Below are positions 34,619 through 46,547 of a stretch of 64,000 bases of DNA, piece by piece; position 1 is the first letter of the stretch; every line of letters begins with the position of its first letter. A model generated the notes under the pieces. The model was not told where the DNA came from. It worked only from the letters and a program-made list of their open reading frames with translations, and ran no database searches. The translations under genes were made by a program, and so were the position numbers. Source of the stretch: Nemania diffusa (lineage: Eukaryota; Ascomycota; Sordariomycetes; Xylariales; Xylariaceae); contig JBBPUQ010000001.1 of assembly GCA_038501195.1 (NCBI GenBank), positions 930,001 to 994,000 on the forward strand, read 5' to 3'.

Positions 34619-35970
34619 GGTTGATAGATGTTTTATAAAAGAGTGGATTTTGGTAGATGTTTATGGGTATAAATTTGAAATGCGGTGTTGGGTTTGTAGG
34701 AGATTGTGTTGGGAAAAGTGATAATCTTGCGAAAGCTGTAACTGGATGTTGCGGTCGGCCTTTTATATGTGTTTGCCCCCAATTAAAATACCTAGCTACG
34801 AGGTCAGCAGAGCAGAATTTGAACAGAGAGATAGGCTAAACAGAAAGCAAACAATAACCATCACATCACATCACTTAATTATGTAGGCTACCGAGCCCAA
34901 CCTTCTCTGATAAGAAACATCGTGTAGATATACATAGAATAGTGCCGGAATCTTACGGCCACCCGTCGGGTACATGCTGAGCGACTATATGTCTATCGAA
35001 TCATAACACAAAGCCTTATATCTCAGTGCCTTTCTTCTAGGTCACACTTCCCTCAAAAGAGGGGAAGTTGGGTGGTGGCATAGCATAAGAACTGCACATA
35101 CCCGCTATCAGATCATAGATACTCTAGGTCCTAAATAACATCAAGCCGAGACGTAACACTAATTGGCGAACTGATCGAGATTCGGGGCAATAATAGGCAA
35201 GGCAACTGTTTGTGTAATCGAGAAAGTGTATAGCGTATTACCTATCTCATTGCTACTTCGATCAAAATCTAGTAGTTGCATTTCAATTCTGCGTCTAGGC
35301 GTTATTTTTATCCTAACGACGCCAGCGCTAAAGCATTTAATTACTATTATCTAACATTCAGCCGCGGAGAGCTACCTAGGCGGGTCCTTCGACCAGCGGG
35401 CAGCCTGTCTCTCTTCCGTTAGCAGACGAAGAGTACGATTCCACAATCCTTACCACTGGTTCCAACTCGTTCTTTCTTTTAATAATTCTGTCACGTAGGA
35501 ATAGTTAGCACTGAGGAGCGAGCAGCAAGATAGCCACTACGAATGATATGGTTGTCTTGCTTGCTTTATCCTTCTCTTCTATTGTTAAGATTTCGGAGTT
35601 TACTTGCAGGGTAAGAATGTATTATGTAAGCAGAACCTAATTGATATTTCTCTAAGTCATTATAGCTATATATTTTACAATCTTACTTCATCTACTTATC
35701 ACAGGGTGTTGCTTGATTAAGGGTTTGAAAGGATTCAATTCACAATAATCTTCCGTAGATCAAAAGTCCCGACTCCCTACTATCACCCGACCTTTAACCC
35801 CTAACCTAGGTCAGGAATCTATGTGATATTTATGATTTAACTTACATATAATTGAATTTCCTCATATCCCCTCGCTTCTAGTTAAATTCCCTTCTAGTTG
35901 CCTGTACGCGGAAGCCTCCCGAGGCTTCGTGTCAGTTCTTATCATATCACAGGAAGTTGTAGGGTCCTAC
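34619..35970. other. Intergenic, no gene seen
   Basis: 1.35 kb of moderately AT-rich DNA upstream of the SMP-like gene. Only short frames (e.g. 34,657-34,839) without motifs. Confidence 0.55.
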
Positions 35971-36148
35971 GGAGACAGTGCGGGCATTACGGTTACAGGG
36001 GCGATAGGGTGACTAGCTAGTCCAAGGTAGGCTAGCTTGGAGGGGTCTCCTACACCAAGTATTCAATATTGTTTTACCCCTTTTTTCTATTAGATGGTAG
36101 TGGCCAGTCCTCTAGAATGCGGCAAAGTATTTCATTATATCCGTTTCA
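35971..36148 (+). mobile_element. Solo LTR-like element, copy D
   Basis: 178 bp, left end GGAGACAGTGCGGG, right end CCGTTTCA, with the family block GTGGCCAGTCCTCTAGAATGCG. An exact 4 bp duplication CTAC flanks it (35,967-35,970 and 36,149-36,152). Shortened relative to B and C. Confidence 0.7.
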
Positions 36149-36398
36149 CTACCAGAAGCTGGGATTCTATGTATCTTTGTCTCGGGTGCGGCTGTCAGGT
36201 AACCGTGACACCAATAGCGTGCTGAGCAATTAGTACAAAGACGTCTTCTAACTCATCGAGACGATGCAGTGGTCTCCTTCTCCTCGTAACCGCCCAGCCT
36301 CCGGTTTGCTACCACACCTAATGCTACACCGAAAGGTTTACATCAGTGAATATGTTTCTGTCTATGACTTACGGGAACTGTAATTAGTAGCAGGTCTT

Positions 36399-36689
36399 AT
36401 GCTGACCCACGGCATCCGTAACCTGTCCCTCTACTGCCTTGGCATCGCGCTGTTGCAGATCGGTCGCCGGGATGCCCTAGCGGACTCCACCGACGATGTC
36501 GTCGTCGTCCGCAGGCTTGCCGCCCGCAACGGCCGTCTGGGGCCGCGGTACCAGACGCTCACGCAGAAGTCTATTGAGTGCGACTTTGGCGTGGGCTCGG
36601 ACCTAGGTAGCCCCCAGCTGCAGGGGAGCATCTATAAGTCGGTGGTCTGCGAGCTCGAGAGTCTGATCGAAGTGCTAGAGAAGATGTAG
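36399..36689 (+). pseudogene. C-terminal fragment of DUF7580-type protein
   Basis: The reading SLYCLGIALLQIGRR, then RRLAARNGRLGPRYQTL, IECDFGVGSDL, PQLQGSIYKSVVCELESL and a stop matches the C-terminal helices of fungal DUF7580 proteins, which often carry an N-terminal prion-inhibition/propagation-type domain. Upstream about 250 bases are non-coding and then comes a solo LTR, so the rest of the gene (normally 500-600 residues) is gone. Could be annotated as a 96 aa protein, but is more likely a relic. Confidence 0.55.
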
Positions 36690-37151
36690 GTACTAGTCAG
36701 AGGAGGATAGCCGTTCACGCCGTGTTAAGCTGACGGCGGCTGGCTCCCCTGCTTTGTTATAGAGTCAATACTACTGTGTGCTATTTAAACATTTAGATAC
36801 ACTGTATATATAAATCGCCACCATCTCCCGGCCTGCCTCCATGGGGGATACATACGTCGTGGTGGAGATGTAGGAGTTTTTGTTATGTTTTAGGTCGGTG
36901 TAAAAGGATTTTATTTATAGATCGGCTCCAGATCTTCTTTCGTCAACTAAGTAGAAGGTAGTAGCAGTACTAGCTATTAAAATATACCACCCATATTTCC
37001 ATAAATTGTTTATTATTGCAAAGAATACAGACACATCGTCAGGCGATAATATCATCAACAACGTACGATTTGTTGCGTTTTGTAGATGACAATTCGAAGC
37101 GAAAGTTATTAGCTACAATCATGGCAGGAACCATGCGGGCCTCCATTATGC
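36690..37151. other. Intergenic, no gene seen
   Basis: 3' region of the MFS gene; no supported frame. Confidence 0.55.
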
Positions 37152-38919
37152 CTATGAGTTTTCCCGGGCACAGATACCTGCCTGATTTTGTTAGTCGAGT
37201 AGCGAACGGACCTCAATAAAACATACCTGCTCCTGTTCTCTCGAGTCGCTCTTCTCTGTCGTCCGCTCTCCGCTCTCATCCGTGATAAGACCTGGATTTT
37301 CGGGGGTGCTCTTCATGGAGCACCATCTTGTGGCTAGTGAGGGAATGGAGGATGCAGCGCTTAGTGCCAGCGATATATACAATGTTAGAATAAGTGATGT
37401 GCTATAGCTTTCCCGTACCTGAGTTTGGAGGTCAGGGGGGAATGAAGACAAGAAATCGCTAGCACCCGAGCCAAAGATAGCTGAAATATCGGTGTTTGGG
37501 GCAATAACCAAGAGTCGCCGGCGAAGTTCGCCCTGGAAGAGACTTTGAGCGGCTGCAACGAAGACTGAGGCGCTGAGATTTTGTAGTAGCGTAATCAAAG
37601 TGACCCCAATAGGAACATCGGCATCATCAAGTACGGTCTGGACTACATAGCTAGGCTGACCAAAACCAAAGCCGATTCCAAAGCCGTACAGTAACTCGTA
37701 CCCAACGACGCGTCCTGTCCCAGAGTTCAGGTGGATAGTCGTAAGTAATGCGGATCCAGCAATAGCCAGGATAGTACCAAGAATCATTCCGGGATTGTAA
37801 TACCCGACCGCACTGGTGAGGCCGCCTGCAATTACCGAACATACAACGTAACCGGCAATCAGGGGAATCAATAGAGTGCCGGCCCCTAGCGCGGACTTGC
37901 CGTGTAAGGCTTGGAACCAGACCGGAAGATAGAGGACTGCAATGTACACGCCCCCTGAGATACAAGTGGCGTATCCTCCGGCCAGCCAGACGTCACGGTT
38001 CCTAGCCATGGCTCGAGGTATTGTGCGCGTCTTACCAGTGATGGAAGTTGCTTGTGAAATCACAAACACAATAGCAAGTACTCCGGCAACTGTGAATAAC
38101 GCGATGATCCGGCCATTGCTCCAAGGGTAGGTGGCGCCTCCCCATTGGAGGGCTATCAAGAGTGAAACTAGTGAGCCGATCATAGACACTGTTCCGACAA
38201 AGTCAAGCTCAGCTAGCTTTCCTGCAATAGAGATAGGTCTGCTATCAGTCTCAGGGGGTAGCTTAACGAAGAGGGCGCAGAGCAGAATGGTAACAACGCC
38301 CAGAGGGAGGTTGATTCCGAAGCACCACCTCCATGTGGCACGGTCCGTCAATGCACCGCCAATAAATGGGCCGATTATAGCTGCTAGTCCGAAAGCGCCC
38401 GACATGATTCCGAGGTAGTTTGCACGTCTAGGGAGCGGAATGATCTTCGTGGTGATGAGTATTCCCCCGGAGAAGATGCCGGCCGCACCGAGGCCGGCTA
38501 TCGCTCTTCCGACGATGAGGGCTATTGAGTTGGGAGCTGTTGTGCATACCAAGGACCCAATCTCGAAGAGCACCATAGCTGCGAGATAGACAGCCTTGAT
38601 GGAGAAAAGAGTGTAAATCTTTCCATAGAAGAGCTGTAAGCTGCTCAAAGTCAACAGATATGCATTCGACCACCATGCTATATCTCCCAAGCTATGAAAC
38701 TCATCACTGATGACAGGCGTCGCTGTGGCCAATATGGTTTGGTCCTTGAAGCGAAGTTAGCAGAAGTTGTTTAAGACGGAGTCATTGACTGTATTGTCGT
38801 CGTACCATGCCAGTGAGAAAGACGGCTAAACAAAGACCAATCATGATCAAGAATAACCGGCGTCCATTCGGCTGCTGAGTTGGACCGCCTGAGTCGGCAA
38901 TACTTTGATGTGAAGCCAT
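37152..38919 (-). CDS. MFS drug/toxin exporter, DHA2 type, 14 TM (553 aa)
   Basis: Proton-coupled efflux pump of the plasma membrane, in the group that includes aflatoxin and gliotoxin pumps. Exons on the minus strand: 38,919-38,806 (MASHQSIADS..., first TM helix), intron 61 nt, 38,744-37,227, intron 45 nt, 37,181-37,152 (ten codons with the stop). The splice joins FLTGM to DQTILATATPVISDEF, the conserved first-loop D-x-T motif. Motif C appears as GIMSGAFGLAAIIGPFIGGALTD and GRAIAGLGAAGI in the preceding helix; RWCFGINLPLG follows. Fourteen hydrophobic segments fit the length. The last short intron and exon are inferred from good splice sites; without them the frame would end at 37,191. Divergent from the GliT-like gene. 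Confidence 0.85.
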
Positions 38920-39427
38920 TGGGGTGTTCGCTAGGTGTCATCCACGGCTTGCTCTTGATTGATGTTAGGTATTGGGGGGACTTGAGTTGGTTGGTAAAGA
39001 CTCCGTCCATAATGAGTTCCTATTTTTAGTGCACGGCTTGGTTGCATGCCCCTTTCTTTCATAAATAGGGGAACACGTAGACAACGTTCAGAATATCTAA
39101 CCTACATAGCGTACTACGTAGACAGCCAAAACTCACATGTCATATTATGCATGTTATGTGTTATGTGTGACCAGTAGTTCGTCTGCGGCCAATCGGAACG
39201 GATATATCCGGCCGTAAGTGATATATGACAACTGCTTGAGGCTCTCTCCCTAGTAGCTTTTTTCTTTGTTTGTACAGATTAAAAGCAACCCCGGTCGCTC
39301 TTTATTCTCTTCCAACTTTTTTTACTCTCTTCAATCTGACTTGTATGTCAGCGCCCGATTCGAAGTCAGATTAAAAAGTAAACTTGGTTTTCTCCTCCCA
39401 ACTCGCTTAAAATCGACTTCTTAAACC
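38920..39427. promoter_or_regulatory. Divergent promoter, MFS pump / GliT-like enzyme
   Basis: 508 bp between opposite start codons. It contains the perfect 12 bp palindrome CGGATATATCCG (39,199-39,210; CGG-N6-CCG, a common Zn2Cys6 binding format) extended by GGCCG, and an inverted pair CTGAC-N6-GTCAG at about 39,337-39,352. Pyrimidine-rich tracts typical of fungal core promoters lie before 39,428. Co-regulation is inferred. Confidence 0.55.
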
Positions 39428-40441
39428 ATGGACTTCATCGATGTAGCTATTATTGGCGGTGGGCCTGCTGGTCTCACAGCAGCCGCCACACTGGCACGGC
39501 AGCTTCATACGGCTGTGGTCTTCGACTCCAAGAGTTACCGAAACGCAAATGCCACTTCCATGCACATGGTGCCCGGCTGGGAGAACAAGAATCCCCAGGA
39601 GTTCCGTTCTATCACAAAGGCCGACATTCAGTCTAACTACTCAACTATTCAATTTGCCGACGTTGAAGTAACCAAAATCGACAAAGAGAGCGACTCCCAC
39701 TTCAAAATCTTGGATAAGGATGACAGACAGTGGAACTTTCGAAAAGTCATCCTTGCCGTGGGCTCCTCCGACGACTTCCCACCTATTGAAGGCTATGCCG
39801 ATCTGTGGACCAAGCGCATGTAAGCTGCCAACTACTCCTACATGAGAAACGAACGTGTGCTAATCCTGTGCCCAAGCTTCCATTGCCTGTTTTGTCACGG
39901 TTATGAAGACAAAGGCGCGACTTCTATCGGAGTCTTGGCCGTTTTTCCTGTCGTGATACCGGCACTGGCGGTTCACATGGCGGAAAACGCCGCTCAGCTG
40001 AGCAAGACTGTCTCGCTCTACACTAATGGCGATGAGGAATTGGCTACCCAGTTGGCTACCCAGTTGGCTTCCGTGCAGAGTGCCCAGTTCAAAATTGAGC
40101 GACGAAAAATCAAACGTCTCGCAGCAAGCAAGACACCCGACTCCGTCATCGTTGAATTTGATGACGGCGATCAAAAGGAGGAGAAATTCTTGGTCCATAA
40201 CCCTCTTACTAGTGTGAAAGGGCCATTTGTAGATCAGCTTAACATTGCCTTAACACCTATGGGGGACATTCAGGCCGGTGCACCCATGCTTCAGACCAAT
40301 GTGCGTGGCGTCTTCGCCGCAGGCGACTGCATTACCCCTTATAAGGTGATTCCTGGCGCAATCTCTAGCGGATGTAACGCCGCAGTCGCTGCCAGTACCC
40401 AACTGCAAGCCGAAAAATACGGGCAGACCCCAATGTTCTAA
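39428..40441 (+). CDS. GliT-like FAD dithiol oxidoreductase (318 aa)
   Basis: Thioredoxin-reductase-fold flavoprotein. Relatives such as GliT and AclT oxidise dithiols to disulfides in epidithiodiketopiperazine (ETP) pathways and protect the producer. Exons 39,428-39,819 and 39,877-40,441 with a 57 nt GT-AG intron and a GCTAAT branch; without splicing the frame stops at a TAA spanning the donor. FAD motif GGGPAG at residues 10-15, redox pair C134-L-F-C137 in FHCLFCHGYE, a second nucleotide-binding block starting GVLAVFPVV, and the C-terminal FAD-binding GD (280-281) in FAAGDCITPYK. Length is typical. A short duplication ATQLATQL occurs near residue 187. Intact; neighbours include no ETP synthetase. 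Confidence 0.88.
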
Positions 40442-42735
40442 GACCATTCTAGGGGAAGCGCGAAGTGAAAGAGCAGGGATATTGCAGAAGGGTGCCGCCG
40501 TCCAATAGATGGCTAAAATTGCAATATATATAACCTGAGTTTATAGATGAACTGAGGGTAGCCTACCCCTGCTTGCCTGAGAGTTCCATGTACCAGAACT
40601 ACTGCGTAGCCTTATTTATGTCAAGCTAGAATACAAAGTTTGCAACCTGGCTCTCTGAGAAAAGTTAACATATGAAATAATACAACCGATCCTATTCGAT
40701 AGCTTTTGTAATTACGCATCGAATAAGACCGGTTGCACTGGCTATTAAAACGTATACAGCGTGTGTATAATGTGTAAGCCGTAGAACCCGCCGCTTGCAG
40801 TAGGTCAAGTAAGTATGGCAGGACGACCAAGAGTTAATACCGATCACTTTTATAACAGCCATGTTCCGTCCCAAATGAGAATTCAATAGTTAATGAGCTT
40901 TTATTGTCATAAATCTTTCTTCTAAACTAGTATAGTTGAGGACGTCCCATCAGAGCATATATAAACACATCCATCGCATGATGCGGATGCGGTTGCAATC
41001 TTGGGTCATCTGCTTCGACCCAGAGCTGGTAATGATGTACGAGCTCGTATTTTTGAGTCACGAAAGAGGAAGCATAACGAGTTGCGATGTCGTTCAAGAA
41101 GTCAGTTGAACAGCTTCACAAGGTGGGGCTATGCACACTCTTTGCTCTCGTAATGATCAAAAGCGCGATAGTGGTAGAAATTGATATACTATTTAGCGTA
41201 TTACTAATATCAGGCATAGAACGCCCGCCTATATGTTACACGTAGATTCGATAATTAATTATCTATATCTTAGCTTTTTGCAATCGCGATCACACTAGTT
41301 TAGAGCCATATAGGATTGGCTAATTTACTCCCCGGGTTAGGTGTGGATGATGTAGGTCCGACTAAAAAAATGTCTTCTCCTACATCGATCATGAATCTTC
41401 GATTAGACTTAGAAAGATAGTGTGGCTACCATGCAATTTTCTTGTTGTCAATAATTACAGTACTATTGCTCTTGTTGCCTTGCCTCCGTTGGTTTATCTG
41501 ACTACCTAGGCAAGGCTACTCTGAAGGTCACTGGGTCGTTTGGAGCTTTTAGACCCATCTCCCCGAAGTATATTTTTTAGGCGGGTAAAATTATGTCATA
41601 CGATTTCCGCCCAGAGTTCGACAGTCGAGAGAAAGCATCCCTCCGAATGATCGAAAGTGAGGGGGATAGCAGATAGGAGCCACAAGACTAGAACATTTTT
41701 CTAGTAGAGAGTGTAAACTATAGTGTGTGAACTCCACTCCCGGAACTTGATTTCCAACATTGAAGCTTCTAGTCTTATTCCAGTCGGGTTTATGAGTTGC
41801 GAAATCAGCACTTCAATGCTTAGATCTATATGCTGATAGAATGGTCGGGACTCGGGATACTGTAGTCCGATGACTATGCGCGAAAACAATTACGCAGAAG
41901 ATGGATACCTTAGGTCCTAGAAAGAATCGGGCCGACGCCGACTACGGGGAGGAGAGAGAAAGAACAGACACGGCAATTGCAACGGAGGTGCATGGGGGAA
42001 TACTGGCCGCATCTAGAATCCCAAAGCAGATAAATTGGGCGAAACCGAGGACCTCCCGGTCTCTTACCAGGCATAATTAGCATATCCTTGGCGCTTGCCG
42101 GTTAAATATCGGGAAGTACTAGAAAGCAGTCTAAAGTCAACCCCGCGTTTTCTACACGTGTTTCCCCATTCTCTTCTGTCTAAACTAGACTAGTGCTCCA
42201 ATCCTTGCTCATTAGCCCAATAAAAATGAAAAGGCCCGAAAGCGCGGCTGGGGAAATTGGAGAAATGTCCCGCATTTGAAGAATTGCGGAGAAATCCTCC
42301 CCGCTTTTCACGACTTCCTTTGCCTCAACAAGAGCGGTGTCTATCGTGTATGCGTATTTGCATGACGCACCCAACTGTCCATCGCATCAAGTGGGCATTA
42401 CCGCTGCTATGGATCTCCAATGGGATCAATTTAACACGACCCGGTCGATACCCACGGGGCTCCTTACCCGATTCAGGCTGCCCATGCAGACTTCTATGCA
42501 CCGCATTGACAGCAATAATATACCACTCATTGAGATGGAGAGCCAATACGCCAATGCCCATCAATTTAGACAGCTTGAGAGACCGTCGATTATTCAGTCA
42601 TGGGACCCCGCACGGTTCTTCAATGTCGGAGATCATACCGGCATGGATTTGTCGAGATGGAGTATTAAAGGCCGGGGATGGGAGAGACTGAATGCTCGTC
42701 GATGACTGAAGTGATAGCATTCATCTCTCTTCAAG
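40442..42735. other. Long intergenic region, no gene seen
   Basis: 2.3 kb without a supported gene. Overlapping frames at 42,257-42,705 have no recognisable motifs and lie directly upstream of the GH3 start, so they are probably leader or promoter sequence. Confidence 0.5.
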
Positions 42736-45303
42736 ATGGTTCTGGCATTCTCCCGCCTCGTGACGGGGCTATCTCTCGCCTCTTTGGTGCATAGCTCTAG
42801 CGACGTCTTCAGCTATGTTCAGCCTCTGAACACTACCATTCTTGGACCATACGGCAATTCACCCGCTGTATACCCATCACGTGAGTTGATTTCTGTTTCA
42901 GAGCACAAGTGCTCAGAGAGTTGTTATGTTGGACTGACATATGCTATGTAGCAAATACCACTGGTGCTGGGGGCTGGAAAAGTGCGTTGGCCAAAGCGAA
43001 GGCGTTCGTGGGTGAATTGACGCTCGAGGAAAAGGCACTCATGGTTACTGGGTATCCGGGGCCCTGCATAGGTAACATTCTCGCCATCCCCAGATTGGGT
43101 TTCAACGGGTTGTGCTTGCACGATGGCCCTCTCGCCATCCGCGTAGCAGACTACGCTAGTGTGTTTCCTGCCGGTGTATCGGCCGCGAGCACTTGGGATC
43201 GAGACCTCCTCTACAAGCGAGGACATGCAATGGGAAAGGAGTTCAAGGCAAAAGGCGCCCATGTCGCTCTTAGCCCTGTCGCCGGGCCACTAGGCCGAAG
43301 TGCCTATGCGGGACGAAACTGGGAGGGTTTCGCCGCCGACCCCTATCTCACTGGTGTCGCCATGGAGCAGACAATTACAGGCATGCAGAATGCTGGTGTG
43401 CAAGCTTGTGCTAAGCATTTCATCGCAAACGAGCAAGAAGTAAGTGCTCTTCATATTTTTTTCTTCACTCAGAGAACATGCGGATGCTCTTACTAACATC
43501 ATGAAGACGCAACGTAATCCAACGTTCGACACGGATGTCTCAATTACTACTGTGATTCAAGAGTCAGTCTCGGCCAATGTAGACGACAGGACGATTCATG
43601 AGATCTACTTATGGCCCTTCTATAACGCCGTACGCGCTGGCTCTGCATCTATCATGTGCTCTTACAACCGGATTAACGGAACTTACGCTTGCGAGAACTC
43701 CAAAACTTTGAACGGGCTTCTCAAGGGCGAGCTCGGCTTTCAAGGTTACGTAATGTCTGACTGGGGCGGCACGCATAGTGGCTTATCATCCATCGAGAGC
43801 GGGTTGGATATGGATATGCCTGGTGGTATCGGCATGTACGGCATGCAGTTCGCTGCCGGATCATTCTTTGGGGGTAACGTCACCAACGCCGTCACCAACG
43901 GCACCCTTGATATCTCACGTTTAGACGACATGATTACTCGCATTATGACTCCCTACTACTTCCTTGGCCAGGACAAGGGATACCCTACTGTCGACCCATC
44001 TTCTGCGGATCTGAACACCTTCACCCCGCGTTCATCGTGGTTAACGGACTTCAATCTCACTGGCGAGGTGAGCCGTGATGTGCGCGGAAACCATGATGTA
44101 CTGATTCGCGAGATCGGCGCTGCTTCGACTATTCTTCTCAAGAACGTTGACCAAGCGTTGCCTCTTAAGGCGCCTAAGTCTATTGCCGTCTTCGGTAATG
44201 ACGCTGGTGATCCCACGCAAGGCGCTTATTTCAATAACAATTTTGAGTATGGAACGCTACCTGTTGGCGGCGGCTCGGGTACGGGCCGCTTCACTGAGTT
44301 GGTCACGCCACTTGATGCGATTAAGTCACGCGCTGCGAAAGATAAGTCGCTTGTGCAGTACTGGCTGAACAACACATTGATTATCAACACTGATGTCCGC
44401 ACGCTCTGGATTCCCACCGTGCCAGACGTTTGTCTCGTGTTCTTGAAGACTTGGGCCGAGGAGGGTCTGGATCGTTTGAGTCTCGATTCCGACTGGAACG
44501 GCAGCGCTGTGGTAGATTCAGTGGCATCTCAATGCAACAACACGATTGTGGTAACGCACTCCTCAGGTATCAACATTCTACCTTTCGCTGAGCACCCTAA
44601 CGTCACCGCTATCCTGGCAGCTCATTACCCGGGTCAGGAGTCCGGAAACTCTATCGTGGATGTGCTTTACGGCCATGTAAATCCATCGGGTCATCTACCC
44701 TACACCATTGCGCGTAACGCTTCAGACTACAACGCACCGCCAACCACCGCCGTAAATACAAGTGGACAATACGATTGGCAGAGTTGGTTCGACGAGGAAC
44801 TGGAGGTTGACTATCGCTACTTCGATGCGCACGATGTCCCTGTTCAGTACCCCTTCGGCCATGGCCTATCATATACGACCTTCGAGCTGAGCGGCCTCGC
44901 TGCTCAGCGTCTAATCAGCGATACCCTGGCCTCGCCACCTACGCCAACCGGTGAAATCCCTCCAGGTGGAAACCCGGCACTTTGGGAATCTCTATTTAAC
45001 GTAACAGTTGAGGTGAGCAACAAAGGCAACGTAGCCGGCGCCGCCGTACCTCAGCTCTACGTCAACTTCCTTGATAGCGCACCTGCGGGAACACCACCTC
45101 ACCAGCTCCGCGGCTTCAACAAGGTGCATCTTGCTGTCAATGAGACTCGGACAGTTTCTTTCGAGCTTATGCGACGTGACATCAGTTACTGGGACATCAT
45201 TTCCCAGCAGTGGGTCATACCGACCGGCGAGATCAAGCTTGAAATCGGACTTAGCAGTCGGGATTTGAAGGACAGCGTTGATATTACGCCTGCTACTAGT
45301 TAG
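42736..45303 (+). CDS. GH3 beta-glucosidase, secreted (809 aa)
   Basis: Hydrolyses terminal beta-glucosides such as cellobiose during plant-polymer use, outside the cell. Exons 42,736-42,880, 42,952-43,439 and 43,507-45,303; introns 71 and 67 nt with GT-AG ends. Signal peptide at the start (MVLAFSRLVTGLSLASLVHS). N-terminal barrel: LTLEEKALMVTG, GLCLHDGPLAIR, NWEGFAADPYLTG, then KHFIANEQE. The nucleophile Asp (about residue 296) is in YVMSDWGGTHSG. C-terminal sandwich: AASTILLKNVDQALPL, HYPGQESGNSIVDVLYG, YPFGHGLSYTTFE, followed by a fibronectin III-like domain (VEVSNKGNVAGAAVPQLYV). Many N-x-S/T sites. Complete, no defects. Confidence 0.92.
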
Positions 45304-45911
45304 AGTATATGATGATGACGTTAATGACCTTAATTAAGGAGGAGAAGATAATAATTCCGGAAATTAGTATAGAGACGATGAGTCGTAATGAGATATCGTA
45401 ATGACTAGAATCATGATATAATGAAACTGATAAGGCTCTTCGGTTTTCTAGAACCCCATTTACTTCTCGTGTCCTGCCCGGCCCTAGAATCTGTTCCACG
45501 GCTGCCATATTGACGAGCTCCGAGCCAATGTCCTTGGCTTTCTTGAGATCTGTGAAGGCAGGATGAGTGGTGGACAGTCCTTGAATGCATACCAACTTGG
45601 ACATAAAAGCACCCCTTAACGCGGAACCGATAAACTAAACTTAAACAATAAAAGTTAAAAATATTTAAATAGTTGTATTGTGAGAATATAATGAACATGT
45701 CTAAATGCCTTAGGGCGATCAATTACGCTATCAATCAGCCCGGGCACAATCGAGTTGTGCTGCCATATCATAGGTTTAAACCATGAACAACGGGGCTCCC
45801 AAGCTGGGAGGGTCAGCCTCGATTGAGAAGCTCCCGTAATATGAAAAGGAATGTAAGGGAGTAAGCGTCATAGAATCAGGCCAATTTTCAAGTGGAGACC
45901 ACTGCACTGTT
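45304..45911. other. Convergent 3' region, no gene seen
   Basis: Between the GH3 stop and the minus-strand GPI protein. Short minus-strand frames lack motifs. Confidence 0.55.
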
Positions 45912-46547
45912 TCAAAGCATGCAAACAGCACCAATGAAACTACCTATAGCCACCGCACTAACAAAGACACCCGTAGGCCTCGCTGCAGCGGCCGTGACAA
46001 CCGAGGTAGCGGAGGTACTAGAGGTAGAGTTGGGTCCGGTAGCCGTCTGGGTGGCCGTAGTCGACATGGTGCCGTTAGACGCACCACTAGGGGCAGCGGT
46101 GTATTGGCAGAGATTGCCAGTACCAGTAAGGAGGTTGTTGAGGGAGCTAATGATAGGAACGGCCGCCTCTCCCGTGGTAACGCAATCGGTGACGTAGGCG
46201 TCAAACTCGCTGATGTGCGCGCTTCCAAAGCTGAGAAGTCCGGCGCCCCAGGTGGAAAAGTCGTAACGTGCTGAGGATGGCAGTTGGGCTGCAACGCTGC
46301 AGAGTAGGCTAATGTAGTAGTCGGGGTCTCCGAAGGCATCGGGGAGCGGCGTGACTGTCGCACCTGGATCGGTGGGGGTTGCAGGGCCGACGAGGTAGCT
46401 CGCGTAGGGTGAGAGGGCTGGAGGTAGGGTTGGGCCTGCTGTTATGATGGACAGTCGGCTTGAGACACAGACTGAATGGGGAACCATCTGAGCTAAGGAC
46501 GCGCCCGCGAGGGCGGCCGTGAGGAAGAAAGGCTTGGCGGTATGCAT
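45912..46547 (-). CDS. GPI-anchored small secreted protein (211 aa)
   Basis: Single exon from ATG 46,547 to TGA 45,912. Signal peptide MHTAKPFFLTAALAGASLAQ; a folded middle part with SLLCSVAAQLPSSARYDFSTW, YVTDCVTTGEA and GNLCQYTAA (cysteines probably paired); a Ser/Thr/Ala-rich, N-x-S/T-containing stalk; and a hydrophobic C-terminus (GVFVSAVAIGSFIGAV) typical of a GPI-attachment signal. This is the architecture of cell-wall or effector-like proteins common in ascomycetes. No enzymatic motif; function unknown. Confidence 0.8.
   Translation of the reverse strand: MHTAKPFFLTAALAGASLAQMVPHSVCVSSRLSIITAGPTLPPALSPYASYLVGPATPTDPGATVTPLPDAFGDPDYYISLLCSVAAQLPSSARYDFSTWGAGLLSFGSAHISEFDAYVTDCVTTGEAAVPIISSLNNLLTGTGNLCQYTAAPSGASNGTMSTTATQTATGPNSTSSTSATSVVTAAAARPTGVFVSAVAIGSFIGAVCML

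Noticed and set aside
42257..42705. Overlapping frames upstream of the GH3 gene
   Set aside because: No motif or signal peptide; position fits promoter or leader.
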